Counted from the first letter of the stretch, positions 6,878-15,958 are shown. The stretch: DNA of 64,000 nt from JACPPO01 sp965262505 (GCA_965262505.1 CBDHFM010000010.1:1-64000); one strand, 5' to 3'. The notes: generated from the sequence alone by a model not told the origin. Numbers and translations: made by a program.

Positions 6878-8319
6878 CCACGGACCCACAGACGCGCCCG
6901 CCTGATCCGGCGTCAGGGGCGTTCCGCTTCGCGCTGACGGCCGGAGCGTGGTTTATCGGCTTGTTCGGGGTGATGCGGCTCGGCTGGGTGGAACGCCAGA
7001 TCCTCGTCCCCTTTGCCCAGCTCCAGGAACGCGTGGCCGATCAGCTCACCGGGGTGCAGACCGACGCGGTCTACGTCGATGCGAGCTGTAGCGGGGGCGA
7101 CGCCATGGCGCTCTGCCTGGGGGCGGTCCTGGCGTTTCCGGCCACGTGGTCGGCGCGGCTACGCGGCGCCGGCGTCGGGCTGCTGGTGATCGCGGCCTTC
7201 AACACCGTGCGCATCGGCAACTTGTCGCTGGTGGCAGCCCACCCCACGCTTCTCGACCTCCTTCATATCTATATCTGGCCGGCCATCCTCATCGTGGTGG
7301 CGGTCGTCTATGTATACGCCTGGATGCGTTGGCAGATGGATCCAGCGGCCAGCGGCGCCAGCCCGGATCTCGGCGGTGCCTGGCACGGCCCTGCCCGGCG
7401 GTTTCTGCTGCTCACCGTCATAGGCGTCGCGGTCTACTTCGCGGCGGCCGGGTGGATGTACGAAAGTGCCCTGCTGCGCACGCTGGGCGTCTGGGTAGCG
7501 ATGACCGGCGCCGGCATCCTGGCGACACTCGGGGTGTCGGCCACGGCCGCAGGGAACATCGTCACGACGACGCACGGGGCGTTTATTGTGACCCAGGAGT
7601 GTATTGCCACCCCCCTGATTCCCGTCTACCTGGCCGGCGCGCTGGCGGTACCTCTCGCGCGGTGGAGGCGCGTGGCCGCGCTGGGCGCGGCCCCGGCGAT
7701 CTTTTTCCTCGTGGGCGTGGCCCGGCTCCTGGTGCTCGCGCTCCCGACGACCCTGGTCGCCTCGCACACCGTCGCCATCCATGCCTTCTCACAGGTGCTG
7801 GTCGCGGGCCTCCTCGTAGCCGGGCTGGCGGTGCTGTCCGCCCGATCGGTCGGCCGCCCGCACCCCGCGCGGCGGGCCGTGGGGGCGATCGGTGTCGGCA
7901 TCGTCGCGGCGGTGGCGGTGGGTCCCCTCTGGAGCGACCTCCTGCACCGGGCGGTGGACGGGGGGCAGGTGCTCCTCCAGCACGGCGGCCACCGGCCTGT
8001 TGACGATCCGCAAGGGGCGCTCGCGATCCTTGCGGCGCTCCAACTCGGCCTGTGCGCCGCGTTCTGGGTGGCCGTCGGCGCACGTGGGCCCTGGCGGAGC
8101 CTGGTCCGCGTGGTCGTGGGGCTGGCGGGGTTGCAGCTCACCGTCCTGCTGGCGCTTGGCGAGCTGTCGCACCATCTGGGGTTCGCCCCCCACGTGAGCC
8201 TGATCCGCGCCTGGGGCGTCGTCGTGCCGCTGGCGGTGGTCTGGGTACTGCGGCGACCGTGCCTCACTGTCTCACCACCCGCACCCGTGCCCGCGCGGCC
8301 GCTGCCGCAGCCCGGCTAG
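6874..8319 (+). CDS. Tandem (double-domain) exosortase-like integral membrane protein
   Basis: 481 aa, many membrane helices. The first half resembles exosortase (XrtH-like) with catalytic Cys72 in DASCSGGDAM, Arg113 in NTVRIGN and His131 in LLHIYIW. The second half repeats the pattern with Cys243 in VTQECIATPL, Arg284 in GVARLLV and His303 in AIHAFSQ. Cys-Arg spacing is 41 in both halves and Arg-His spacing is 18 and 19, which points to an internal duplication with both triads retained. Exosortases are membrane cysteine transpeptidase-like enzymes that process C-terminal sorting tails. The last 150 residues add further helices. GGAGG precedes the ATG, and the start overlaps the methyltransferase stop. 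The probable substrate is the protein at 2766-4886 (inference). Confidence 0.75.
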   Translation: MTTDPQTRPPDPASGAFRFALTAGAWFIGLFGVMRLGWVERQILVPFAQLQERVADQLTGVQTDAVYVDASCSGGDAMALCLGAVLAFPATWSARLRGAGVGLLVIAAFNTVRIGNLSLVAAHPTLLDLLHIYIWPAILIVVAVVYVYAWMRWQMDPAASGASPDLGGAWHGPARRFLLLTVIGVAVYFAAAGWMYESALLRTLGVWVAMTGAGILATLGVSATAAGNIVTTTHGAFIVTQECIATPLIPVYLAGALAVPLARWRRVAALGAAPAIFFLVGVARLLVLALPTTLVASHTVAIHAFSQVLVAGLLVAGLAVLSARSVGRPHPARRAVGAIGVGIVAAVAVGPLWSDLLHRAVDGGQVLLQHGGHRPVDDPQGALAILAALQLGLCAAFWVAVGARGPWRSLVRVVVGLAGLQLTVLLALGELSHHLGFAPHVSLIRAWGVVVPLAVVWVLRRPCLTVSPPAPVPARPLPQPG

Positions 8320-8325
8320 GGAACC

Positions 8326-8817
8326 ATGCCCGCAGCGCGGCGGGGACGCCGCGTGCCAGGAGAACCCGACACGGACGACCTCGGTGGTGCGGCGCGCGTC
8401 GAGCGCTGGTTTCTTCGCGTGATGCTCGGCGTGAGCGTGGTAGCGTGGCTGTCGCTCGTGCTCGCCGCGCTTGGCCAGTTTCGGATGGCCCTGTTGGGGC
8501 TCCTGCTCACGCTCGGGGCGTTCGGGCTGAGCCTGCTGGTCTACGCCTTCCGCGCGAGTCCGGCTACGCCTACCGCCGCTGCCGGCTGGCGAACGCCTGC
8601 GCTGGCAGCAACGGCGGGGATCCTGCTGTGCGCCGCGCTATTCCTCCCGCCGTATGAGACCGCGGTGGCCGGCGTCGCCGCCACCGTCTATCTGAACTTC
8701 GGCCGGCAGATCGCCCACCATGGCGCGCTCGCGTTCGAGGATCCCCTGCTGCGCCCGCTGTCGACCGCCAGCCGCGCGGAGCTGTTCCTGAATCGGATCC
8801 CCTTGGACACGACTTGA
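8326..8817 (+). pseudogene. Truncated N-terminal copy of the GT-C glycosyltransferase-like protein
   Basis: 163 aa, closely similar to the first about 150 residues of the gene at 10405 (RVMLGVSVVAW, GILLCAALFLPPYETAVAG, ATVYLNFGRQIAHHGAL). It ends abruptly after LFLNRIP. Upstream it starts ATG at 8326, seven bases after the exosortase stop. The acidic residue of the first periplasmic loop in the full copy (AGGDATVY) is alanine here (AGVAATVY). It was probably the original position of the gene, now cut by the arrival of the HTTM gene and replaced by the full copy further down. Confidence 0.75.
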
Positions 8818-8950
8818 ATTCACCCAAGGTGGCTCAACTCGAGAACATCATCAGGGCCACGCGCATTGTTTCGGCGGACGTGACGACCGCAATCGTGCAC
8901 GCCATCGACGAGGGGCCACCGGGTGGGGTGAGGAGAGATTGGGGAGTTCA

Positions 8951-10408
8951 GTGACAAGGCTGGAGCGTGTCGCTGGCTGGTTGAGCGATGTCTTCGGGAT
9001 CGACACTCGGTCCCTTGCCGTGTTCCGTATCGGGCTGGCCCTGACCATCCTCCTGGACCTCGTGCTTCGCGCGCAGGATCTCGGATCCCACTACACGGAT
9101 GCGGGCGTGCTCCCGCGGGCGCTGCTCGCGGCTGAGGTCGGTGCGCGCATACCGTGGGCACCGGTCCTACTTAACCTGAATCCGCACTTCCTCTTCGGCG
9201 GCCTCATCGGGCAGGCCCTGGTGTTCGTCGCGGCCGGGGCGACCGTCGTGCTGTTGCTCGTAGGCTGGCGGACGTGGTGGGTCACCGTCGCCTCGTGGAT
9301 CTTGCTGGCATCTCTGCACGGGCGGAACCCCGGAGTCCTCAACACCGGCGACGTCGTGCTCCGGATGCTACTTTTCTGGTCGATGTTCCTGCCGCTCGGC
9401 GCGCGCTGGTCGATGGACGCTGCGCGGCGCAGCGGGTGGTCCCCGTTCCGTCCTCGTGTCGTGGTCGGCGGTGCCGCCGCGGCACTCCTTTTGCAGGTCG
9501 GGTTCATCTACGCCTTCAATGCGCTGTTCAAAACCGGCGCGGCATGGACAACCGACTTCACGGCCCTCGAAATGGCTCTCGGAGGCGAGACGTGGGCGAG
9601 CGCGTGGGGCCAGCGGCTTCTCGAGTACCCAGAACTGCTGAACGTGATGACCCGGTTCGTCATCGGCCTGGAGAGGTACGGCCTCATCCTCGCGTTCCTA
9701 CCATTCTTCACCGGCCCCGCGCGCATGCTGGCCGTCGTCCTGTTCGTGGCCTTCCACATCGGAATCCTGGTCTGGATGCGGACGGGGATCTTCCCCGTGG
9801 CGTGCATCGTTGCATGGCTCGTGTTCCTGCCAACGTGGTTATGGGAGAAGCTCGGTGTCGGCGGCGACGTCGCGAGCCGTCTCCGGCTCCCGCGGTGGCG
9901 GGGTCTGGCGGCGCTCGCCATCCTCGGCTACGTCTTCCTCTGGAACGTCGGCACCGTCTGGGAGGGGGTGAGGCCCCGAGGGATGTGGAGCGCCCCCGCG
10001 TACTTGCTTCGGGTTGAACAGCGCTGGTCGATGTTCTCGCCCCAGCCGCCCTCGCGCACGCGTTACGTGGTCGCGCGCGGCGAAACAGACACGGGAGCGG
10101 CGGTCGACCTCCTGAACGGAGCCGCGCTCGGACAGATCGAGCGGCGGCCGGCGGGGCGCTACGACCGAGTGCGCTGGCGCAACTACTTCGGCTACGTTAT
10201 GTCGAATGGCACACGCGAGCTCCGCGAGCGTCTCGCTGCCTCTCTGGGGGACGACTGGAACTCGTCCCGTCCCGGCCAGGAACAACTGACGAGCGTGCGC
10301 CTGGACTTCGTCAGCGAGGCACTCCTGGCTGGCGGAACCGATCTGCTTACGGATCGCGATCAGCGAGTCCAGGAACTAGCACGAGTACCGGTCCTGGCTG
10401 CGCCATGA
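8951..10408 (+). CDS. HTTM-domain membrane protein (vitamin-K-dependent gamma-carboxylase-like)
   Basis: 485 aa. The N-terminal about 300 residues carry the multi-helix HTTM domain (SLAVFRIGLALTILLDLVLR, LLNLNPHFLF, HGRNPGVLNTGDVVLRMLLF, then FPFFT and FHIGILVWMRTGIFP-type motifs). This domain was named for frequent horizontal transfer and is related to vitamin-K-dependent gamma-carboxylase. A soluble C-terminal domain of about 140 residues follows (EQRWSMFSPQPP...). The bacterial function is unknown. The start is GTG at 8951 with GGGGAG upstream; a TTG at 8939 is an alternative. The stop overlaps the next start (ATGA), so the two genes are coupled. It sits between a truncated and a full copy of the glycosyltransferase-like gene. 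Confidence 0.75.
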   Translation: MTRLERVAGWLSDVFGIDTRSLAVFRIGLALTILLDLVLRAQDLGSHYTDAGVLPRALLAAEVGARIPWAPVLLNLNPHFLFGGLIGQALVFVAAGATVVLLLVGWRTWWVTVASWILLASLHGRNPGVLNTGDVVLRMLLFWSMFLPLGARWSMDAARRSGWSPFRPRVVVGGAAAALLLQVGFIYAFNALFKTGAAWTTDFTALEMALGGETWASAWGQRLLEYPELLNVMTRFVIGLERYGLILAFLPFFTGPARMLAVVLFVAFHIGILVWMRTGIFPVACIVAWLVFLPTWLWEKLGVGGDVASRLRLPRWRGLAALAILGYVFLWNVGTVWEGVRPRGMWSAPAYLLRVEQRWSMFSPQPPSRTRYVVARGETDTGAAVDLLNGAALGQIERRPAGRYDRVRWRNYFGYVMSNGTRELRERLAASLGDDWNSSRPGQEQLTSVRLDFVSEALLAGGTDLLTDRDQRVQELARVPVLAAP

Positions 10409-13170
10409 GGGGGCCGGCTGTGCCACTCGAACGATGGTTTCTCCGCGTGATGCTCGGCGTGAGCGTCGTGGCGTGGGTGGCGCTCGTGCTCGCCGAGCTT
10501 GGCCAGTTCAGGCTGGGCCTGTTGGGGCTCCTGCTCACGATCGCGGCGTTTGGGCTCAGCCTGCTGGTCTGCGCCTTCCGCGAGGGTCCAGCGGGGCCTG
10601 CCGCCACCGCCGGCGGGCTCAAACCTGCGCTGGCGGCGACAGCGGGGATCCTGCTGTGCGCCGCGCTGTTTCTCCCGCCGTACGAGACCGCGGTGGCCGG
10701 AGGCGACGCCACCGTCTATCTGAACTTCGGCCGGCAGATCGCCCACCATGGCGCGCTCGAGTTCGAGGATGCCCTGCTGCGCCCGCTGTCGCCCGCCAGC
10801 CGCGCGGAGCTGTTCCTGAATCGGATACCCGGTGACGTGACAGGCCAGTTTGCACGATTCCCCGGCGGCTTCCTGATCGCCGACATCGCCGACCCGACGG
10901 TCACCGCCGGCTTTTCCCCATTGTTTCCGGTTCTCACCGCCCTAGGTCACGCCCTCGGCTCGCCGCGCGTGGCGCTCGTCGTCGCGCCCCTCTTTGCGAC
11001 CCTGAGCCTGATTGGCCTATGGTGCGTGGCGCGGCGGCTGGGCGGCGTGCACGCCGCCTGGCTCGCGGCCACGCTCACGGCCGTCTCGTTGCCACAGATC
11101 TGGTTTGCGAAGCTCTCGGTGCCCGAGACGGTCGCGCAGTGTTTTGTGATGGCCGGGGTGCTTGCCTGGCTGGTGGCATGCGCCCGCGGTGCCACGCGGT
11201 GGGCATTCGCCGCGGGGTGGTTCTTGGGCCTCGCCTGTTTTGCGAAGGTCGATCTCCTCGTCCTGTTGCCCGTGTTCCTGCTGGCCATCGTCGCAGCGCG
11301 GCTCCTGACGCGCGCGCGGCTCGGCGAGACTCCACTGCTCCTGGCCTTCCTCGCGGCGTTCGGCCTCCTGGTGGCCCACAACCTCGTGCATTACCTCAGC
11401 TTCGACTCCCACTACCGGCCGGCTGTCGCGTACCTGATCCAGACGTTCGTGGTGGTCAGCCTGCTGCGGGAATCCGTCCTGGTGCAGGCGGTCGCGGTCC
11501 TGGCGGTTGGGCTGCTGGTCGCTGCCGGCGTGGCGGCGTTCCGACGGCCGGCGTGGCGGTGGCCGCGGTGGTGCTGGGGATGGGCCGCGGTGGCCGCGCT
11601 CGTCGCTTACGGTGTCAACTACGTGACGACGCTGCCGGGCCGGCTCGACGAGACGATCGTCTGGTTGAGTTGGTACGTCTCCTGGCCAGTGCTGGGCCTC
11701 GCGGCGCTGAGCCTCACGGGGCTGGTCCGTGTCCGGCGCGCCGACGCGGCACCGGGGCTGGCCGTTGTGGGCCTGCTTCTGGGTGTCGTTGGCCTGCAGT
11801 ATCTGTACGACCCGTTGGAGGCGGGCCTGCAGATCGGAACGATGCGGCGGTACGTGCCGGTCGTCCTTCCGCTCACGATGCTCTTCGGTGCCCTAACCGT
11901 CGTCACCCTGCTGGCGCGTGTGGTGGTCGCCCAATATCGGTTGCGCGTGACTCTGGCCACCGGTGCGCTCCTCGTGGGACTCGTCGCGCGGCCAAGTCTC
12001 GCCGTGGTCGGTCAGCCGCTGTGGGACGAGGCCCTCGCGCAGACCGCGCAGGTGGCGCGGCTGTTTCCAGACCAGGCGGTCGTGTTGGCGAGTCCCGATC
12101 TGGCAGGCACACACATCCAGACATCACTCGCCTACCTCCATGATGTGGATGCGATCCTCGTCCAGGAGCGGAATCCAGACGACCAGGTACTGCGGCGCGT
12201 CATCGGCGACTGGCTGGCGCACGGCCGCGCCGTGTTCCTTGCCCTCGGGCCGCAGGGGTTCTCGTTCTTCGCGCCAGATTTAGTGCTCGAAGCACGCGAC
12301 CCGGCGCATATTGACCTCCGCGTCCTGGAACGCACCCGCACACGGGCCCCACAGGCGGTCGTGTCCACGCCGATCCAGCTACAGCTGTTCCAGGTCACAC
12401 GGACGCGCGGCCGAGACCAACCGGACATCGATATCGGGACGCCTGCCGACGACCTCCTGTACGACCTGCAGGGCTTCCATGGGCCCGAGCGCGACCGGGA
12501 TCCGGCCCGCGGCACGTTCCGATGGACCGGGCCGCAGGCGTCCCTCACGCTGCCGGGGGGGGAGGCCGTCACGCTCGTCGTTGCAGGCCCCCGCCCGCCC
12601 GGTACGCCTCCGGCCGAGATCTCGGTGCGGATCGGGGAGCAGCTGGTCGGGGAGCGGGTGCTCGGGGAGACCCCACAGGCGATCCGGCTGGCCCTGCCGG
12701 AGACCGGAGCCCAGGGCCCGATCGATCTGACGATTCAGTCGACGGTGTTTCAACCGCGATCCCTCGGCCTGTCGCCAGACCCGCGTGATCTCGGCGTCCG
12801 CCTGTATCGCGTGACCGTCCACCTGCCGCGCGAGCGCGCACAGGCGATCACGGTGCATGAGAGCCCGCGCACGACCAAGCTCAACGCCCGGACGCCCGAA
12901 GAGGCGTACACTCGCGACGAAGCGAACCGGAGCCTTGGGGCTCCGCCCCACCTCCGGCCAGCCAAACGCAGCTTGAATCATGAACCCGGATTCCACCGTA
13001 GCTGTGACGAACACCTGTCCGAAGGATGGGGTCCACCTCTGTATGACCGGCTCGTCGCGTCGGTCCCAATCCGGTGGGTAACATGGAAATCCAGGACGAA
13101 GGGAATCGCTCGGTGGGCGTGGCTCACCAAGCTCGGGTGGCCGGGTGTGTGTTACGGACCCCCATGTTAA
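10405..13170 (+). CDS. GT-C (ArnT/PMT-like) membrane glycosyltransferase with an integrase-derived C-terminal tail
   Basis: 921 aa as read. After an N-terminal helix pair come a loop with AGGDATVYLNFGRQIAHHG (a candidate catalytic Asp loop of GT-C enzymes) and about a dozen helices to residue about 540. A soluble domain follows, with DDLLYDLQGFHGPERD and RDPARGTFRWTGP (carbohydrate-binding-like). The natural end is probably near residue 810 (DPRDLGVRLYRVTVHLP). From there the frame runs into RERAQAITVHESPRTTKLN, which matches the C-terminus of the tyrosine integrase at 25413 but has Asn in place of the catalytic Tyr, then into IS-like sequence. It probably adds sugars to a lipid-linked or surface substrate. 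The tail is an insertion scar. Confidence 0.65.
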   Translation: MRGPAVPLERWFLRVMLGVSVVAWVALVLAELGQFRLGLLGLLLTIAAFGLSLLVCAFREGPAGPAATAGGLKPALAATAGILLCAALFLPPYETAVAGGDATVYLNFGRQIAHHGALEFEDALLRPLSPASRAELFLNRIPGDVTGQFARFPGGFLIADIADPTVTAGFSPLFPVLTALGHALGSPRVALVVAPLFATLSLIGLWCVARRLGGVHAAWLAATLTAVSLPQIWFAKLSVPETVAQCFVMAGVLAWLVACARGATRWAFAAGWFLGLACFAKVDLLVLLPVFLLAIVAARLLTRARLGETPLLLAFLAAFGLLVAHNLVHYLSFDSHYRPAVAYLIQTFVVVSLLRESVLVQAVAVLAVGLLVAAGVAAFRRPAWRWPRWCWGWAAVAALVAYGVNYVTTLPGRLDETIVWLSWYVSWPVLGLAALSLTGLVRVRRADAAPGLAVVGLLLGVVGLQYLYDPLEAGLQIGTMRRYVPVVLPLTMLFGALTVVTLLARVVVAQYRLRVTLATGALLVGLVARPSLAVVGQPLWDEALAQTAQVARLFPDQAVVLASPDLAGTHIQTSLAYLHDVDAILVQERNPDDQVLRRVIGDWLAHGRAVFLALGPQGFSFFAPDLVLEARDPAHIDLRVLERTRTRAPQAVVSTPIQLQLFQVTRTRGRDQPDIDIGTPADDLLYDLQGFHGPERDRDPARGTFRWTGPQASLTLPGGEAVTLVVAGPRPPGTPPAEISVRIGEQLVGERVLGETPQAIRLALPETGAQGPIDLTIQSTVFQPRSLGLSPDPRDLGVRLYRVTVHLPRERAQAITVHESPRTTKLNARTPEEAYTRDEANRSLGAPPHLRPAKRSLNHEPGFHRSCDEHLSEGWGPPLYDRLVASVPIRWVTWKSRTKGIARWAWLTKLGWPGVCYGPPC
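12838..12897 (+). pseudogene. Tyrosine-integrase 3' remnant fused to the glycosyltransferase frame
   Basis: A 27-base run beginning GCATGAGAGCCCGCGCACGA is identical to the 3' part of the integrase gene at 25413-26459. The translation is HESPRTTKLNART versus HESPRTTKLYDRT. Only the last about 20 residues of an integrase are present, and the nucleophilic tyrosine codon TAC is AAC. This indicates past insertion or recombination of a related element here. Confidence 0.7.
12998..13040 (+). repeat. 43-bp repeat: solo IS3-type terminal sequence, copy 1
   Basis: Starts GTAGCTGTGACGAA and ends GGGGTCCACCTCT. It is nearly identical (two differences) to 18233-18275, where it abuts the 3' end of a transposase gene. 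The GGGGTCCACCTCT end also recurs at 30671-30698 next to an IS3 OrfA fragment. It is probably a left terminal inverted repeat left behind by an IS3-group element. Confidence 0.6.
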
Positions 13171-13286
13171 CCTTATTCTCCGCATCGCTGCCGTCCAGAG
13201 GCCGCCCTGCGGCCCAGGACGACAGCCGTCAGATTTCTCTCGACATCCCCGACATGTCTTTACTGCCAGGTACAGGAGTGCGACAG

Positions 13287-15170
13287 ATGCACACGCGCAC
13301 GGCCGCGGCGGTCGGGAGCCTTCTGCTCGTGCTGCTCTTCCCGGCCAGCGTGCCCGCCCAGAATGCAGTGATCGCACCGCAGCCAGGCATGGGCCGTCTC
13401 ACCGTGGCCGCCGCCACGCCAGCAGAGCTCCGGAGCTGGGACGGGACCATCGATCAGTTCGTCCAGCGCGGGGAGCTAGTCGTGAGCAGCATGCGGGAGG
13501 ACCCGGTGCTGGCCGGGCACCGGCACGAGACGTTCATACAGTCGTACTGGGGCATTCCGGTCTACGGCGGCAGCCTCGTCCGCCAGACGGCGGACGGGGT
13601 GACGGTGTCTGTGATCGGCACGTTGTTGACGGGCATCACCGTCGACCCGACCCCCACCCTGTCCGCGGCCCGCGTTGCGGCGATCTTGGGGGAGGTCTCT
13701 GGCGCGTCCGTCGTGGCCACCAGTGCGCCGCACTTGACGGTGTTCCGCCTGTTCGACGGCACCGACCGGCTGGCGTACCGGGCGACGCTGACCGACATGC
13801 GGACATACTTCGTCGATGCCGACACGGGTCAGGTGGTGTGGAGCACCGCCGCGGTCGTGACACAGCGCGCGGTCGGCCTGGGAACGGGTGCGGTCGGCGA
13901 CCACAAGAAGATCAGTGCGACCCAGGCCGCAGGCACATTCCGGTCGCACGACCAGCTCCGCCCGGCCCCGATCCGCACGTACGACACCGGGGGCCTCATC
14001 GACGTGATTTTCCGCATGCTGTTCGGCCGGATTGTCTTCGACAGCGACTTCCCGACCGATGCGGACAATACGTGGACCGACCCGCATGTGGTCGATGCGC
14101 ACGTGCACACGGGCTGGGTTGTGGATTACGTCTACAAACAGCACGCCTGGGACGGCGTCGATGACCGCAACAGCGCCATCACCACCATCGTCGACTCCTC
14201 ACCCTTCACCGAATACAACGCGTTCTTTGCCCCGCCGCCCTTCGGCCCGGGCGAGGTCGGGGTCTTCGCGTATGGCAGCACCGACGACGGCGTCCCGATC
14301 ACGGCCCTGGACGTGGTGGCCCATGAGTTCATGCACGGCGTGACGTCGGCCGCGATGCGGCGCCGGACGGGTGGGGAGTACGAAGACCAGTTCGAGCCCG
14401 GGCCTCCAGGCCCAACGACCATGACCTTCAAGGGCCGGACCCTGACCTGCGCCACCGTCACGCTCACGTTCACCGACGAGTTCGGTGAGATGCAGGAGTG
14501 GCCGTTCTTGTGTGACGCCGAGGGACGTTTCGTCCGGGGGGCGAACCACGCGGGCGCGGTCAACGAAGCGCTATCCGACGTCATCGGCACGGGGGCCGAG
14601 TTCTTCTTCCACCCCCCGGGCACGGGGCCGCTGCGGGCGGACTATCAGAGTGGCGAGGACATCGTCGGATTGGGGCCCCTTCGCACGCTGGACGTGCCGC
14701 ACGCGTTCACCATCCGGGCTCGTCCCCGCCCGATTCCGTACCCCGACCATTGGGTGCGGAGCTTCCAGTATCTCGTCGTCATCACCGAGGGCACGCGGGA
14801 CGCTCCACGCGCGTTTAATTTCGCGCCCGTCGTGCTCATGGGCCGCGACGCGTTCTTGATGCGCTCCGCCGACGATGGCGGCGTCCATATCAACACGACC
14901 ATCCTGGGGCACGCGTTCTACCTGGCGGTTGAGGGCGGCACCAACGCGACGTCCGGCCTCCGCGTGCAGGGCGTGGGCGGGGCGCACCGCGCCCAGATCG
15001 AGCAGGCCTTCTTCCGCGGCATGACGGTTCTGATGCCCAACGCGCCGTCGATGCCCGTGGCCGCCCGGGCCGTCTATCAGGCGGCGGTCGATCTCTTCGG
15101 GGTGACCAGCGCCGCAGCGCAGGCGATCGCCCAGGCCATGGTGGCGGTCGGGCTCCTCGGCACCGCCTGA
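13287..15170 (+). CDS. Secreted M4-family (thermolysin-like) metalloprotease
   Basis: 627 aa. Signal peptide about 1-29 (...VPAQ). An FTP/PepSY-like propeptide follows (FIQSYWGIPVYGGSLVRQ, then RLAYRATL and YFVDADTGQVVW). In the catalytic domain, HEFMH at residues 346-350 is the zinc motif, Glu427 in GAVNEALSDVIG is the third ligand and GGVHINTTILGHAFYLAV holds the catalytic histidine. HEXXH to Glu spans 81 residues, where thermolysin has about 24. The extra about 57 residues contain two cysteines. It is exported to periplasm or medium and could mature surface proteins. The start is ATG at 13287 with AGGAG at 13274; the longer frame upstream crosses IS-like sequence. Confidence 0.85.
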   Translation: MHTRTAAAVGSLLLVLLFPASVPAQNAVIAPQPGMGRLTVAAATPAELRSWDGTIDQFVQRGELVVSSMREDPVLAGHRHETFIQSYWGIPVYGGSLVRQTADGVTVSVIGTLLTGITVDPTPTLSAARVAAILGEVSGASVVATSAPHLTVFRLFDGTDRLAYRATLTDMRTYFVDADTGQVVWSTAAVVTQRAVGLGTGAVGDHKKISATQAAGTFRSHDQLRPAPIRTYDTGGLIDVIFRMLFGRIVFDSDFPTDADNTWTDPHVVDAHVHTGWVVDYVYKQHAWDGVDDRNSAITTIVDSSPFTEYNAFFAPPPFGPGEVGVFAYGSTDDGVPITALDVVAHEFMHGVTSAAMRRRTGGEYEDQFEPGPPGPTTMTFKGRTLTCATVTLTFTDEFGEMQEWPFLCDAEGRFVRGANHAGAVNEALSDVIGTGAEFFFHPPGTGPLRADYQSGEDIVGLGPLRTLDVPHAFTIRARPRPIPYPDHWVRSFQYLVVITEGTRDAPRAFNFAPVVLMGRDAFLMRSADDGGVHINTTILGHAFYLAVEGGTNATSGLRVQGVGGAHRAQIEQAFFRGMTVLMPNAPSMPVAARAVYQAAVDLFGVTSAAAQAIAQAMVAVGLLGTA

Positions 15171-15181
15171 CTCAGAGCAAG

Positions 15182-15958
15182 GTGGCCATGCAGACACGGC
15201 GCACCGGGGGCTCGCGCGTGCGGCCTCGCATCGCGATCGCGGCGGCCGTCGCGGTCATCGTGGCGGCGGTGCCCACGGTCGGTCTGGCGCAGCCACGCGT
15301 GGGCGTGACGGTCAATGCCGGCACCCAGGCGACGTCGACCGCGTTCACAACCCGCGCGACGCTCACGCTCCACCGGGAGGACGGCGACTTGCGGGCCGAC
15401 TACGGTGTCGACGCCGGGACGCTCATCGACCTCGGGGCGAGCGTGCGCCTCTGGCGGCAGGTCGGCGTCGGCGTCGGCGTGTCCCGGTTCCAGACCACCG
15501 GCCCCGCCGGGGTCTCGGCGGGGCTGCCGCATCCGTTCCATCTCGAGCAGTTCCGCGCCGTCGACGGGTCGGCCGTCACCACCCGACAGGAGGCGGCGGT
15601 CCATGTTCAGCTGCGAGTCGGGGCGACGGTGGGGACGCGCCTCGAGGTCACGCTGTTCGGCGGCCCGACGTTCTTCGACGTTGCGCAGACGCTGGTTTCC
15701 GACATCCTGTTTGAGGAGACCTATCCCTACGACACGGCGACATTCTCGATGGCGCCGACCGTGCAGCGGTCAGCCGCAGCGGTGGGTTTCAACGCCGGCG
15801 TCGATCTGGCCACCTACGTCACCTCGACCGTGGGCGTCGGTGCGCTCATCCGGTTCAGCCGCGCCATGGTCGATCTGGAGCGGTCAGATGGCGGCGGCGC
15901 GCTGGCGATGGCGGCCGGCGGCCTGCACGTGGGCGGCGGCCTGCGCCTGCGATTCTGA
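15182..15958 (+). CDS. Outer-membrane beta-barrel protein
   Basis: 258 aa. Signal peptide about 1-38 (...VPTVGLAQ). Alternating amphipathic strands follow, and the protein ends in GGLHVGGGLRLRF with the C-terminal phenylalanine expected for BamA recognition. The small size suggests an OmpW/OmpA-barrel-like protein of about 8-10 strands. It starts 12 bases after the M4 protease stop, so the two are probably co-transcribed. GTG at 15182 or ATG at 15188 are both possible starts. Specific function unknown. Confidence 0.7.
   Translation: MAMQTRRTGGSRVRPRIAIAAAVAVIVAAVPTVGLAQPRVGVTVNAGTQATSTAFTTRATLTLHREDGDLRADYGVDAGTLIDLGASVRLWRQVGVGVGVSRFQTTGPAGVSAGLPHPFHLEQFRAVDGSAVTTRQEAAVHVQLRVGATVGTRLEVTLFGGPTFFDVAQTLVSDILFEETYPYDTATFSMAPTVQRSAAAVGFNAGVDLATYVTSTVGVGALIRFSRAMVDLERSDGGGALAMAAGGLHVGGGLRLRF

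Noticed and set aside
7146..8003. 285-codon plus frame inside the exosortase gene
   Set aside because: Arg/Gly/Pro-rich frame-2 shadow of the membrane-protein gene.
8814..8954. 46-codon frame from TTG (QLENIIRATRIVSADVTTAI...) between the truncated copy and the HTTM gene
   Set aside because: No Shine-Dalgarno, a weak start codon and overlap with the HTTM start; text is plausible but unsupported.
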